From Leptospira_A sp046736045 (GTDB taxonomy: Bacteria > Spirochaetota > Leptospiria > Leptospirales > Leptospiraceae), in contig NZ_CP177133.1 in NCBI RefSeq assembly GCF_046736045.1, forward strand, positions 186,001 through 250,000: a DNA stretch of 64,000 nt, given 5' to 3'. Under the pieces are notes generated by a model. It was given only the letters and a program-made list of their open reading frames with translations, was not told the DNA's origin and made no database searches. Positions 17,093 through 28,491 of this stretch are shown here, piece after piece. Positions within the stretch are counted from its first letter, which is position 1. Each line of letters starts with the position of its first letter. The position numbers and the translations under genes were made by a program.

Positions 17093-18694
17093 TTAATTGG
17101 AAACCGCTCCCCATTCTATGGCGAAGTTATTACCTCCCAAAGAAGGAATGGAAGTGACTCCAAGCTCGGTTAAACCTCCATCGGTTCCTATCTTATACAT
17201 ATGTACCTTCTTAACACACGCTGATGAAGCGCAAGAACCGATTTGGACTGTGGTAGCCACTGCTAATATTTTTCCATCCGGAGATATTTTAATGCTATCT
17301 ATGGCCAAAGAGGCAGCAGGTTTGATACTAGGATAAATCGGTGTTAGGTTGCCGTTTTCCAAATCATGTTTTACGATCTGGATCACTCCCTGATCAGGAG
17401 CTCCCGAAATCACTCCACCTAAATAAAAGAACTGATCATTGGGATGGCCTTCAAAAGACGTATACTGCGCACCTTCCGTAGTTAAAGGAAAATCCTTGTC
17501 AACAGAATCCAAGGTTCCGTCTGATTTCAGTTTCCTTCGGAGTAAACTGGTCACCTTCAAATTGTTCCCACCGGGAATGGCAGTATGTGGAGCTGAAAAT
17601 AAATAATCATTGGTCAAAGACTTTGCATGCAACGTCAAACGATTCGAAGGATTCGAATCACCACCTAAGTAGGTACTAGTGAGACTACCGTCTGCTTCCA
17701 CACGAAACACTTGCGTATCATTAGTGGCAGAAACTGCGGGAAGTGAAAAAATATAATCTCCCTTGGGACTTAAAGCAAATCGAATACTTCCCCCGCAACT
17801 GAAACCAAAAGGCCCTGCAAAATTGGATAAATCTCCGGTGCTTGCATCTGTTTGAGCCGTACTCAAATCCGCTTGCCGGTAAAAAAGCCGATTCGTATTA
17901 GGTATGCTTTGTAAAAATGAAATATTGACCAAAGAGGCAAACGGAGAATTGGCCAATGGAGTGCTTGAAATTCCGTCGCTATTGATACTAACTCCCTTTA
18001 AATAAGCGGGAGCCGAGTCACTTCTCGTAAAATATATGAATTTGTTTCCATACGAAGAGGCAAGTCTTGCCGGGGTGCATCCGTTACCGACTTGAATCTG
18101 TTGTTTTCCTGATAATGTCCCACTCGTTGTATTTACAATATAACTCAAAACTCCGTCATCAGCCGGGATGGAACTAGCCCCACTAACAAACATTATCTTG
18201 CCAGTACTTCCCTTTGAGAATAAGGAAAATCCAAAAGGAAATGCAACGGCTGTAGGTGATGAGATTTTAAATTTTAAATTCCATAAATTTGTAGGCTCTG
18301 CGTCCGGTAAAATGACCAAAGTGACTTTCTGCTCATAACCCGCAGGCCATATTTTCGGCACTGTTTCGTCGGCTTTGATGGAAAGAGTGCCCATTGATGT
18401 AGTTTCTAAAGTATAAGGAGGTCCATCCGTTTCGTTAAGAGTGAATGGCAATTTTCCGGAGTTTTTTAAAATGATCGGAAAAGAATTCAAAGAATATGCG
18501 TTCTTGATTCCGAAATCAATTGTGGTTCCGGACTCAAAACTTTTTCCGTCATAGATAATGGTAAGTCGCGTATCAGGTGTTTGGTCTCGAAGGCGCAATA
18601 AAAATAACAAATCCATCGTTTCCGGCGAGGCCAATTGGGGAAACTTGCAAGAAGAGAAAATGGCAAACAGAAGATAAATTACTTTTGATTTCAA
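17093..18694 (-). CDS. Beta-propeller lipoprotein (lactonase/YVTN-like)
   Basis: 533 residues, starting at a TTG behind a clear GAGGG ribosome site. A lipobox-like end of the signal peptide (IFSSC, Cys17) marks it as a lipoprotein. An N-terminal Ig-like region (about 38-150; choice-of-anchor type with NSFPIILKNSGKLPFTL) precedes repeated four-stranded blades (about 165-530) with recurring 'SPDGKILAVA' / 'SPKGDYIFSL' motifs, typical of seven-bladed lactonase/40-residue YVTN propellers. Likely surface-exposed; binding partner unknown. Confidence 0.75.
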   Translation of the reverse strand: MKSKVIYLLFAIFSSCKFPQLASPETMDLLFLLRLRDQTPDTRLTIIYDGKSFESGTTIDFGIKNAYSLNSFPIILKNSGKLPFTLNETDGPPYTLETTSMGTLSIKADETVPKIWPAGYEQKVTLVILPDAEPTNLWNLKFKISSPTAVAFPFGFSLFSKGSTGKIMFVSGASSIPADDGVLSYIVNTTSGTLSGKQQIQVGNGCTPARLASSYGNKFIYFTRSDSAPAYLKGVSINSDGISSTPLANSPFASLVNISFLQSIPNTNRLFYRQADLSTAQTDASTGDLSNFAGPFGFSCGGSIRFALSPKGDYIFSLPAVSATNDTQVFRVEADGSLTSTYLGGDSNPSNRLTLHAKSLTNDYLFSAPHTAIPGGNNLKVTSLLRRKLKSDGTLDSVDKDFPLTTEGAQYTSFEGHPNDQFFYLGGVISGAPDQGVIQIVKHDLENGNLTPIYPSIKPAASLAIDSIKISPDGKILAVATTVQIGSCASSACVKKVHMYKIGTDGGLTELGVTSIPSLGGNNFAIEWGAVSN

Positions 18695-18795
18695 CTGATT
18701 TCCCTCTTCTTATGATAACATCTGGAGAGTCCTATCGTAGCAAAAGACGATATAATTTGCAATTTTTTTACTGAAATGAGAAAATAGAAAGAAAA

Positions 18796-18825
18796 ACCCC
18801 TTTAGCACAGATGTACCAAAGGGGT
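18796..18825 (-). terminator. Rho-independent terminator downstream of aconitase
   Basis: ACCCCTTT (18796-18803) pairs perfectly with AAAGGGGT (18818-18825) across 14 bases. Read on the minus strand the stem is followed by a TTTTT run (18795-18792 and on), so it terminates the minus-strand aconitase transcript ending at 18893. Confidence 0.85.
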
Positions 18826-18892
18826 AACAGAACAAAGTTCAGAGTATAGATTTTGCTACAATACCAAACCTATACTGATTATGTCCTCTCGT

Positions 18893-21148
18893 TTAAGCTT
18901 TCATCAAATTGAGAGCGGCTCCCGCTTTGAACCAATCGATTTGTTGAGAGTTGTAAGTATGGTTCACAGTGATCTCGTCTTTGGAACCGTCTTTGTGATT
19001 CAAAGCAAGTATGAGCGGTTTGCCCTCTGCAAATGAAGTAAGACCGACGATATCAATCGCATCTTCTTCCTGGATTTTATCGTAGTCATCCTTATTTGCA
19101 AAAGTAAGCGCAAGCATACCTTGTTTTTTCAAGTTTGTCTCGTGGATTCTGGCAAACGATTTAACAAGTACGGCTCTTACACCCAAATGTCTCGGTTCCA
19201 TAGCAGCGTGTTCTCTGGAAGAACCTTCTCCGTAGTTTTCATCTCCCACTACAATGGTGCCGATCCCTGCCGCCTTATACGCTCTTTGCGTTTGAGGCAC
19301 GGGCTCGTAATTTCCTGTTAGTTGGTTTTTGACTTCGTTGATTTTACTATTGAAAAAGTTGGTAGCACCGATCAGAAGGTTGTTGGAAATATTATCCAAA
19401 TGGCCTCTGAATTTCAGCCAAGGACCGGCCATTGAAATATGATCCGTTGTACATTTTCCTTTGGCTTTGATGAGAAGTTTCAGACCCTTCAGGTCTTTTC
19501 CGTCCCAAGCAAGGAAAGGTGCCAGCAATTGCAATCTTGTAGAAGCGGGATCAACGATCACTTGCACACCCGATCCGTCTGCGGCAGGTGCTACAAATCC
19601 GGCATCCTCTACCGCAAAACCTTTGCTAGGTAGTTCTAGGCCTGTAGGAGGATCCAATTTCACCGTTTCTCCTTTTTCATTCACAAGAGTATCCGTCAAC
19701 GGATTGAATGCTAAAGTTCCTGCGATGGCAAGAGCAGTTGTGAGTTCGGGAGAAGCAACAAATGCATACGTATTCGGGTTACCATCCTGACGGGACTGGA
19801 AGTTACGATTGAAAGAGTGAACGATTGTGTTTTTCTCTTTTTTATCCGCACCTACCCGAGACCACATCCCGATACAAGGACCGCAAGCATTGGAGAAAAC
19901 CTTCGCTCCGATCTTATGGAAAGTATCGATGAAACCGTCTCTTTCGATGGTATATCTCACGAGTTCCGATCCGGGAGTGATTGTAAACTCCGCTTTTGTT
20001 TTCAGACCTTTCGCCGCTACTTGCGTAGCAAGGGAAGCCGCACGGGAAATATCTTCATAAGATGAATTTGTACAAGAACCGATGAGTCCTACTTCTACTT
20101 TGAGAGGCCAACCGTTCTTTTCCGCTTCTTCTTTCAATTTGGAAATCGGAGTGGCAAGGTCGGGAGTGAACGGGCCGTTTACATAAGGCTCAAGAGTATT
20201 GAGATCTATTTCGATCACCTGGTCGAAGTATTTGCTCGGATCAGCATACACTTCTTTATCGGCAGTGAGGTGTTCCTTGTATTTGTTAGCAAGGTCGGCA
20301 ACATCCGCTCTGTCCGTCGAACGAAGGTAACGTTCCATGGATGCATCGTATGCAAATGTGGAAGTTGTTGCTCCGATCTCGGCGCCCATGTTACAAATTG
20401 TACCTTTTCCTGTGCAGGAAAGTGATTCGGCGCCTTCACCGAAATATTCAACGATGGCTCCCGTTCCGCCTTTTACGGTCAAGATGCCCGCGACTTTCAG
20501 GATTACGTCTTTTGCAGAAGTCCAGCCATTCAGTTTGCCGGTGAGTTTGATACCGATTGCTTTAGGCCATTTCAATTCCCAAGCAAGTCCCGCCATCACA
20601 TCACAAGCGTCAGCTCCACCGACCCCGATGGCAACCATTCCCAGTCCGCCGGCGTTTACAGTATGAGAATCGGTTCCGATCATCATACCACCCGGGAAGG
20701 CGTAATTTTCCAATACCACCTGATGGATGATACCTGCACCCGGTTTCCAAAAACCGATGCCGTATTTATTTGTTACGGAAGATAAAAAATCATAAACTTC
20801 TTTGTTTTCATTCACAGCAAATTTTAAGTCCACACCGGACTCTTCTTTAGCAGTGATTAAATGGTCGCAATGAACCGTAGAAGGAACGGCTACTTTTTTA
20901 CGACCGGCTTGCATGAATTGCAATAGAGCCATTTGTGCCGTAGCATCTTGCATCGCAACACGGTCAGGTGCGAAGTCGACATAATCTTTGCCGCGTTCAA
21001 ATGCTTGTTTTGGATTACCATCCCAAAGGTGGGAATAAAGAATTTTCTCAGTCAGTGTAAGTGGTCGGCCTACTATCTTTCTAGCCGCGGAAATTGCCGC
21101 GTCCATTTTGGAGTAGCGAGCCTGGATCATTTCTATATCGAATGCCAT
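18893..21148 (-). CDS. acnA: Aconitate hydratase (mitochondrial-type)
   Basis: 751 residues, matching the mitochondrial aconitase (ACO2-like) subfamily rather than bacterial AcnA (~890) or AcnB (~865). It converts citrate to isocitrate in the TCA cycle using a 4Fe-4S cluster. Cluster cysteines are in GLIGSCTNSSYED and SNACGPCIGMW, and the substrate-binding segments (MIGTDSHTVNAGGLGM; YGEGSSREHAA) are intact. Aconitase on the small replicon is a known Leptospira trait. Ribosome site GAGGAC ahead of the ATG; terminator downstream. The symbol is a family-level label. Confidence 0.95.
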   Translation of the reverse strand: MAFDIEMIQARYSKMDAAISAARKIVGRPLTLTEKILYSHLWDGNPKQAFERGKDYVDFAPDRVAMQDATAQMALLQFMQAGRKKVAVPSTVHCDHLITAKEESGVDLKFAVNENKEVYDFLSSVTNKYGIGFWKPGAGIIHQVVLENYAFPGGMMIGTDSHTVNAGGLGMVAIGVGGADACDVMAGLAWELKWPKAIGIKLTGKLNGWTSAKDVILKVAGILTVKGGTGAIVEYFGEGAESLSCTGKGTICNMGAEIGATTSTFAYDASMERYLRSTDRADVADLANKYKEHLTADKEVYADPSKYFDQVIEIDLNTLEPYVNGPFTPDLATPISKLKEEAEKNGWPLKVEVGLIGSCTNSSYEDISRAASLATQVAAKGLKTKAEFTITPGSELVRYTIERDGFIDTFHKIGAKVFSNACGPCIGMWSRVGADKKEKNTIVHSFNRNFQSRQDGNPNTYAFVASPELTTALAIAGTLAFNPLTDTLVNEKGETVKLDPPTGLELPSKGFAVEDAGFVAPAADGSGVQVIVDPASTRLQLLAPFLAWDGKDLKGLKLLIKAKGKCTTDHISMAGPWLKFRGHLDNISNNLLIGATNFFNSKINEVKNQLTGNYEPVPQTQRAYKAAGIGTIVVGDENYGEGSSREHAAMEPRHLGVRAVLVKSFARIHETNLKKQGMLALTFANKDDYDKIQEEDAIDIVGLTSFAEGKPLILALNHKDGSKDEITVNHTYNSQQIDWFKAGAALNLMKA

Positions 21149-21237
21149 CTTGTCCTCTTGTTACCTTTATGACTTGGGAAATGATGGGATCAATCTAAAA
21201 ATTGAAATTTGAATGGTAAATGGATTGAGACAGGGAA

Positions 21238-21732
21238 TCAAAGATCGATGGGAACAAAAACCTCTTCCGCTTTCAGGATGAGTCCCGATTTAATTTCGAT
21301 CAACCGGGTATTCACAAAAAGCCCGTCTTGGTAAGAACTGACAATTCCCGTTACCAGAATATCAACCTTTAGTTCATCACCTATCCTTCGCAAGGTGGCC
21401 ATATCTCCGTTGGTCTCCAGGCTTAAGCCTTTTTCCTTGAGAGCTCTTTCATGAACCATCCGATCCAAGATATGGAATCTGTCTTTTTTCACAAGTTCGG
21501 TCGTTAATTTTTCCGATAAAAGCGGTCCATACTGATTTTTCCCGCCTTCCGTACTCGTAAAGGTTAGAACAATCAATCTTTGTTTGTTGAACATAAGTCC
21601 CTTTTCCGAAAGGGAGAGTGCGAGTTGTTCCAAAGGAGGCGTGAGTTTTTGAGGGCGGGATTCCCGATCATCGCTAAAACTACAGGAAAGAACGAAAAAA
21701 AGAAAACTGAAAACAAGAATTTTAAAAGGCAA
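21238..21732 (-). CDS. FlgO/CsgG-like outer-membrane lipoprotein
   Basis: 164 residues with signal peptide and lipobox (FFVLSC, Cys16). The mature region shows a CsgG/TolB-N-like alpha/beta pattern: LIVLTFTSTEGGKNQYGPLLSEKL, helix then DRFHILDRMVHERALKEKG, and a second strand DELKVDILVTGIVSS followed by NTRLIEIKSGLI. FlgO-family proteins are outer-membrane lipoproteins tied to flagella in Vibrio, but Leptospira flagella are periplasmic, so I treat only the fold as supported. Its start overlaps the upstream barrel-like protein gene by 11 bases. Confidence 0.7.
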   Translation of the reverse strand: MPFKILVFSFLFFVLSCSFSDDRESRPQKLTPPLEQLALSLSEKGLMFNKQRLIVLTFTSTEGGKNQYGPLLSEKLTTELVKKDRFHILDRMVHERALKEKGLSLETNGDMATLRRIGDELKVDILVTGIVSSYQDGLFVNTRLIEIKSGLILKAEEVFVPIDL

Positions 21733-23044
21733 CTTCTAACCCCAATGAGGTGGCATATTCATAAAACGACTTACCCTGCAATCCACCCATTTGCATCATA
21801 CCGGGAGCCCCCAATATCGTTCCATCTTTATAAAATTGATTCTGAACGTTCAAAAAGAAACTGGATCTGTTTGCACTCGGATTTTTCCCACGAAAGGATG
21901 CCGTGAACGTAGTCGGTGATTTGCCGCTTCCATCTTTGACCTGATTCAAAGGATCATTGAACACATTATAAAAATTGTTTCCCAGATATAGAGAGTATCT
22001 TTGCGAAGGATCGAGAAATACGACCACTCCCAAGGAAGCCTGATCCTGAGAAGGGTTGAAAGACTGGCCCGTAAGAATGCTACTCGAATTGCGACCGTTC
22101 AGATAATTGTATCTGACATTCATCTGAACTCTTTGATTTCCGGCAAAAACGGAAACCTTACCGCCATCAGGTGAAGAAAGATTGATCGAATTTTCAGCCC
22201 TTTGGTTGTAAACCGAAGTCTGCAACTTGAAATAATCGGAAGGAGTGAAATTGGCCTGCCATTCATACAGCTGTTTGATATCATCTCTTTCTCTGCGGGA
22301 AATATCATTCGGGCGATTCGGATTCAAAGGATTGTAGTTAAATCCTGAGACAGGAGTATTCACCACATAACTGGAGTCACCTGTCAACATACGGGCGCTA
22401 AAGAAATCACCCGTTTTGACGGAGACACCCGCCATTGCGACATTTCTTTGTTCGCGTGCCCTGTCATCAAAATGGTCGTAAGCGCCACCTTGGACCACAG
22501 CACCGATGTTAGACGTAATCGGATATTGGATTTCGTACGAATCGTTTCTTCTGAATCCGTAACGATCCGCCAGATAAGAATCCCTTCTGAAAGGAGTCCA
22601 GTTCTGCAACGAAGAAGAAGAGGCGAACCCCCGCATAACAAGCCCGTTCTTTTGAAAAAAAACTTTTCTTTCCCCGACACGATTGGAGTACAAATCCCAA
22701 TCGGTACGATTGCGGATGGAAGAAGAAAGGCTTTCCGATTCTCCGATCAAACCGGAACCGGTCCATTTGTCCGTTTTATCCAATAACTCTTCTGAAATGG
22801 GAGCACGAAGACTGAACTCATTTGGTTTTGGTTCTGTGGAATCGGAATTTCCATATTGGTTCGGATTTTTAGAATCCAAAGAATCATTGAATATAGGAGA
22901 GTCTGAAAGCGGTTGATGCGATCTAGGTTCGGGAGAAGGCGCATCTATCATATCAAATGATCGCACGGGGGCAAGAGACACGACTGCCACAAGCCCTGCT
23001 CCGGAAAGGAGAGACACGATTACTGAAGATTGAGGGGAAAACAT
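21722..23044 (-). CDS. Exported, probably outer-membrane beta-barrel protein
   Basis: About 440 residues from the ATG at 23044 (an in-frame TTG two codons upstream is less likely). An N-terminal hydrophobic segment (SVIVSLLSGAGLVAVVSLA) acts as signal or anchor. The rest is rich in alternating aromatic/hydrophobic strands with many Asn/Ser/Arg (YEIQYPITSNIGAVVQGG; NMRYNYLNGRNSSS; RYSLYLGNNFYNVF) and ends in LGLEVAF, a terminal Phe as in outer-membrane barrels. No family recognised. Overlaps the following FlgO-like gene by 11 bases, so they form an operon. Confidence 0.6.
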   Translation of the reverse strand: MFSPQSSVIVSLLSGAGLVAVVSLAPVRSFDMIDAPSPEPRSHQPLSDSPIFNDSLDSKNPNQYGNSDSTEPKPNEFSLRAPISEELLDKTDKWTGSGLIGESESLSSSIRNRTDWDLYSNRVGERKVFFQKNGLVMRGFASSSSLQNWTPFRRDSYLADRYGFRRNDSYEIQYPITSNIGAVVQGGAYDHFDDRAREQRNVAMAGVSVKTGDFFSARMLTGDSSYVVNTPVSGFNYNPLNPNRPNDISRRERDDIKQLYEWQANFTPSDYFKLQTSVYNQRAENSINLSSPDGGKVSVFAGNQRVQMNVRYNYLNGRNSSSILTGQSFNPSQDQASLGVVVFLDPSQRYSLYLGNNFYNVFNDPLNQVKDGSGKSPTTFTASFRGKNPSANRSSFFLNVQNQFYKDGTILGAPGMMQMGGLQGKSFYEYATSLGLEVAF

Positions 23045-23106
23045 AATCAAATGACTGGGTTTGCCTTCTTAGTTTTTCTAAATTGTACTAATTGTAAATT
23101 CATTTT

Positions 23107-24150
23107 TCAAAATAGAAACATTGCATCGCCATAAGAATAAAATCGGAAATTTCTTTCCAAAGCATGATAATAAGATCGCATAACTAAGTTACTTCCTCCA
23201 AAACAATTAACAAGTAAGAGCAGGCTAGATTTCGGAAGATGAAAATTTGTGACAAGTCCTTGAATCGAATGTATTTTGTCACCTGGTGACAAAAATATGT
23301 CAGTTTCTCCTTTTTGTGCCTTATATATTTGAGACTTGGAATCAAAAACGGATTCCAATACCCTAAGTGTGGTAGTACCAATAGAGATCACTCTTCGCTT
23401 TTCCACTCTGGCTTGATTTAAAATTTTTGCAGAATCTGCGGACAATTCGAACGATTCCTTGTGTAATTTTTTATTTCGCAACTGATCTTCCTGCAAAGGT
23501 TGAAAAGTCCCATACCCGATTTGCAAAATTATGGGGACAAAAATAATTCCTTTCGCTTCCAACATATGACGAAGTTTTTCTGAAAAATGCAAACCCGCAG
23601 TCGGTGCGGCCACAGAACCCGGATTAGTTGCAAATATCGTTTGGTAACGTTCTTCGTCGGATTTTTCCGCCTTTCTTTTTAAATACGGCGGTATGGGAAT
23701 ATTTCCCCAGACAGAGAAATCGGAATCGGAAACAGGTTTTTCCGAAACCAATATGGAAAGATCTTCCGAATCTCCGTGATAACTGAATGAAACTTCTTCA
23801 TGTCCTTCCGGAAAAAGGATATCACCTAACTTGAGTTTCCTTCTATTCTTTAGAATGCAAATCCATTCCTTTGCATCCGAATCTCTCTTTTCCAAAAATA
23901 CGGATTCATGAATACGGCCTGATTTTGTGGAAAGATAAACCCTTCTTTTGGAAACTTTGGTTTCGTTATAAACAAGCACATCCCCTTCCCTGAGATAGTC
24001 GGCAATCTCGTTAAATCGGGAGTGTTCCGTAATCGTATCTTTTTTCCGATCCAAAACAAGAAGGCGGGATTCATCGCGGTTTTCGGCAGGATACTTTGCA
24101 ATCTGCGATTCCGGCAAAAGGAAGTCATAGTCTTTGAGAAATTCATCCAT
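23107..24150 (-). CDS. queA: tRNA preQ1 ribosyltransferase-isomerase QueA
   Basis: 347 residues, the usual QueA length. QueA transfers and isomerises the ribosyl part of S-adenosylmethionine onto preQ1 in tRNA, the penultimate stage of queuosine synthesis. Signature segments are present: YDFLLPESQIAKYPAENRDESRLL at the N-terminus, VLVYNETKV, the SVAAPTAGLHFSE motif, and the C-terminal VTNFHLPKSSLLLLVNCFGG. Cytoplasmic. Divergent from the glycan cluster beginning at 24212. Confidence 0.95.
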   Translation of the reverse strand: MDEFLKDYDFLLPESQIAKYPAENRDESRLLVLDRKKDTITEHSRFNEIADYLREGDVLVYNETKVSKRRVYLSTKSGRIHESVFLEKRDSDAKEWICILKNRRKLKLGDILFPEGHEEVSFSYHGDSEDLSILVSEKPVSDSDFSVWGNIPIPPYLKRKAEKSDEERYQTIFATNPGSVAAPTAGLHFSEKLRHMLEAKGIIFVPIILQIGYGTFQPLQEDQLRNKKLHKESFELSADSAKILNQARVEKRRVISIGTTTLRVLESVFDSKSQIYKAQKGETDIFLSPGDKIHSIQGLVTNFHLPKSSLLLLVNCFGGSNLVMRSYYHALERNFRFYSYGDAMFLF

Positions 24151-24211
24151 AAATCTTGAGAAAGGAAAACCTTGCTATAATAAAGAATTGCTTAAACTTG
24201 GTTGGAAAACC

Positions 24212-25501
24212 ATGTTGAAGACAGTTTGGAACTCCGAAGCCATTGGGAAATTTGTTTTTGTAAGTTTTTTATTATTTTTCCTGATCAGCGGATTGATCCG
24301 TAACAAACAAAAATCAGATTTTTTAGATTATTACCACGCCAGCCAAAGATGGGAGACGGAAGAGAATCTATACAAATTCGATACCGTTACCAAGCTTGCG
24401 GAAAAACTGAAAGACTGGCAGGAAATCTTTTTACCTGAAAACGCAAGTCTTCTTGATTCTTTGCAGAATCAAACGGGCACATATATCTACCCTCCTCTTT
24501 TTTCCTTTTTACTCATACCTCTGGGACATTTGGATCCTATATTCGCATCGGGGCTTCACTCCGTTTTGAATTGGTTTTGTCTTGTTGGAATTTTTTTCAT
24601 TTTATCCAAAGTCCGATTTTTTGAAACCGGCTCCAAGCCGGGTATCTGGATATTCGTACTGGCAATCCTTGCTAACTTTCGTTATTTGGAAAATCATATT
24701 CAAAACAACCAGGTAGGATTGTTGCTTGTCTTTCTGGTTTTATCCTCACTCGTAAGCAAAAATAATTTTGTATCCGGTATTCTGCTTGCACTTGCAACCG
24801 TGATCAAGGTAACACCTATCGTTTTCATAGTGATCTTTTTATATGAAAAAAGATTCAAGGCGGTTCTTTACTTTCTAGCGGGACTTGTATTTTGGAATGC
24901 AGTTCCGCTTCTCTATCGTTTCGACTATACGATGGAGATGACGAAAGAATGGTTCACTCAAGTTTTGGGACAGGCACTTTCCAATCCGTTGGCAAGATCC
25001 TGGAAGAACAACCAAAGTCTATCATCCACTCTTGCCAAATATTTTTTCCAGGGTGCCGACTTTGTCAACCAACCGCTCTACAGATTGCCTTTTGTCAGTT
25101 TATCTCTTTCCACAATCAAGATCATACAAACATGTGTTATATTTATTTTCGGACTGCCGATCCTGTATTTGCTGAAAAAACCGAATCTGAAATGGAATAT
25201 AACGGCGATTTTATTTTTGGCGTCCTGTCTTTTCAGCGGAATCAGTTGGATTCATAGTTTTGTAATTTGTATTTTTCCTATCTGTTTTCTGATCCTTCAC
25301 AACAGAAACTATCTTTGGTCCAGGTATGAAAAAAATTGGTTTTGGATTACAATTGCACTTGTACTTCTCACCCACAGATCCTTTGTAGGAGGATTGGTTG
25401 AAAATATACTGCTTATGTACTCCATATTATTCTATTTGGGAATCAGTCTGTATATGTTTATCATAAACATATCACTCAGGAATTATGAATCTAGGGATTG
25501 A
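24212..25501 (+). CDS. DUF2029 (GT87-like) membrane mannosyltransferase-type protein
   Basis: About 429 residues from the ATG at 24212; the earlier ATG at 24134 lies inside queA. Ten or so membrane segments. An early loop has DFLDYYHASQRWETEENLY and the later YIYPPLFSFLLIPLG; FLDYYHA and IYPP are characteristic of DUF2029/GT87 alpha-(1,2)-mannosyltransferases using polyprenyl-phosphate sugars. First gene of a glycan cluster; the next gene overlaps it by 17 bases. Sugar specificity unknown. Confidence 0.75.
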   Translation: MLKTVWNSEAIGKFVFVSFLLFFLISGLIRNKQKSDFLDYYHASQRWETEENLYKFDTVTKLAEKLKDWQEIFLPENASLLDSLQNQTGTYIYPPLFSFLLIPLGHLDPIFASGLHSVLNWFCLVGIFFILSKVRFFETGSKPGIWIFVLAILANFRYLENHIQNNQVGLLLVFLVLSSLVSKNNFVSGILLALATVIKVTPIVFIVIFLYEKRFKAVLYFLAGLVFWNAVPLLYRFDYTMEMTKEWFTQVLGQALSNPLARSWKNNQSLSSTLAKYFFQGADFVNQPLYRLPFVSLSLSTIKIIQTCVIFIFGLPILYLLKKPNLKWNITAILFLASCLFSGISWIHSFVICIFPICFLILHNRNYLWSRYEKNWFWITIALVLLTHRSFVGGLVENILLMYSILFYLGISLYMFIINISLRNYESRD

Positions 25502-26573
25502 TGCGAGACCTTTAGCCTATGGAATCACCGGAAACTCCCGTTATTTAGCGGAAGTTTTGCGGATCATGGTAAAAAGAAATTCCAAAATCAATTTTTACCT
25601 TTTTTCAAATAAAAAAATTCATCCGATTTTCGATGATATAATAAATCTGAAAAACGTAAAAGTCATCTATGAATCCAGATCCTATCCGGGACCGATTTAT
25701 CTGAATTGGATTCTACCGAAACGGATTCGTGAATTCGGAATGGATCGTTTTTGGGGAACCTTGCAAATGTTGCCGGTTCGTAAGCTACCGATTCCCAGTT
25801 TTGTAAATTATCACGATCTCAATTTCATCTCCGCACCTGAAACGATGGCAAAATGGAATTTTTGGCAGCATAAACTGCTTTCCGGAATCACTCTGAAAAA
25901 TGCGGACAAGGTTTTTTGTTTATCCCAAAATACAAAAAATGAAATTTCATTTTATTTGCCGGAAGCTGCAAACAAATGTTTGGTTGTGTACCCCGGAGTC
26001 TCGAAAAGAAATTTCAAAACGACAAAAGGATTATTTCCCAAATCTTTTTTTCTCACCGTAGGAACTTTGGAACCTAGAAAAAATATCAAACGACTCATTG
26101 ATGCATTTCGAAAATTCAAAGAAACAAATCCTAAAGACAAACATGCTTTATTGATATTAGGAAGAAAAGGCTGGGGAGAAGAAGGAACGAAACTACTCGA
26201 AGCTCTTACCAACGGCTCTTTGGAACAATACCAGATTCGATTTTTGGAAAATCCGAGCGATGACGTGCTCGGTCAGGCGATAAACGAGTGTGAGGCGTTC
26301 TTTTTCCCATCACATCATGAAGGATTCGGACTGCCTCTCTTGGAAGCGATGATTGAAGACAAACGTTGTGCCGCTTCCGATATTCCCGTATTCCGTGAAA
26401 TTCTCGATGACTCATCCGATTTGTATGTGCCTTCCACTTCCTCGGAAGGTTGGACAAAAGCATTTCAATTATTTTCCAATCTCAAAGTCAAAGGAAGATC
26501 CCCTAAATTTTCAAAAACAAAATGGTCATGGGATCATACCGCCAAACTACTAGAAGAGGTATTATTAAAATGA
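25485..26573 (+). CDS. GT4-family glycosyltransferase (GT-B fold)
   Basis: 362 residues. N-terminal domain begins LGIDARPLAYGITGNSRYL; the C-terminal nucleotide-sugar site shows FLTVGTLEPRKNIKRLIDAF, the hinge and FFFPSHHEGFGLPLLEAM, the E(x7)E motif of GT4 enzymes. Cytosolic, building glycan on a lipid carrier. Overlaps the upstream DUF2029 gene by 17 bases and the next gene by ATGA, so translation is coupled along the operon. Confidence 0.9.
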   Translation: MNLGIDARPLAYGITGNSRYLAEVLRIMVKRNSKINFYLFSNKKIHPIFDDIINLKNVKVIYESRSYPGPIYLNWILPKRIREFGMDRFWGTLQMLPVRKLPIPSFVNYHDLNFISAPETMAKWNFWQHKLLSGITLKNADKVFCLSQNTKNEISFYLPEAANKCLVVYPGVSKRNFKTTKGLFPKSFFLTVGTLEPRKNIKRLIDAFRKFKETNPKDKHALLILGRKGWGEEGTKLLEALTNGSLEQYQIRFLENPSDDVLGQAINECEAFFFPSHHEGFGLPLLEAMIEDKRCAASDIPVFREILDDSSDLYVPSTSSEGWTKAFQLFSNLKVKGRSPKFSKTKWSWDHTAKLLEEVLLK

Positions 26574-27163
26574 AATATAAACTGAAACAATTGAAATTCA
26601 AAATCAACGAATACTTAATCCGAAAACAAAATCGTTTTTTCGGAACTTCCCTCTATGAAGAAATCAATTCCAACCCTATTCCCGGGATTCTTGTTTTGAT
26701 CGGTGCCGGATTTTTTTTATATGTTTTTGCAAAGAATGTCCATTACCTGAATGATTTTTTGTATTGGTTCGTAGCTCTTTTGGAAATCACAAAAATTTTG
26801 AAAATCAGCTTTCTGGATAATGTAAAATATTATCAGTATTTATCCGTTTTCGTTTATTTCTATCTTTCCTTTTCTCTTATCTGGGATCTGGGCGCACTAC
26901 TTTCAAAATGGAACGTTCGTTTGGTGTTTGTCAAAGACGAGATTTGGATGCTTCAAAATTCAGGATTAGGGAAAAAATTGACAAAGTTCGCGAACAAATC
27001 CGAAAATCTAAGTCTGGAATGGAGCCATTCGGGACTTCTCAATCTCTTAGGACTGAATCAGATTGTTTGGAAAAAAGAAGGAAAGATTCTAGGTTACTCT
27101 CCTTATTTTTTCCCTTATGGAAAAAACAAACAAATTCTAGATCAAATTCTAAAAAGAGCCTAA
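26570..27163 (+). CDS. Hypothetical small membrane protein in glycan cluster
   Basis: 197 residues from the ATG at 26570 that overlaps the preceding stop (ATGA). A basic N-terminal helix, three hydrophobic segments (about 40-60, 68-85, 92-115) and a soluble C-terminal half that looks like a small beta domain. No family recognised. The operon position suggests a role in the same surface-glycan pathway; that is inference. Confidence 0.65.
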   Translation: MKYKLKQLKFKINEYLIRKQNRFFGTSLYEEINSNPIPGILVLIGAGFFLYVFAKNVHYLNDFLYWFVALLEITKILKISFLDNVKYYQYLSVFVYFYLSFSLIWDLGALLSKWNVRLVFVKDEIWMLQNSGLGKKLTKFANKSENLSLEWSHSGLLNLLGLNQIVWKKEGKILGYSPYFFPYGKNKQILDQILKRA

Positions 27164-27198
27164 TTCGAAATTAAACATTATAATCGGAACAACCCATT

Positions 27199-28485
<1,287 letters not shown>

Positions 28486-28491
28486 ACATCA

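Noticed and set aside
20337..20666. A 109-residue open frame antisense to aconitase
   Set aside because: It is a shadow of the strongly coding minus strand; no ribosome site or family pattern.
24134..24212. Upstream start for the DUF2029 gene
   Set aside because: It lies inside queA and gives a hydrophilic leader before the first membrane helix.
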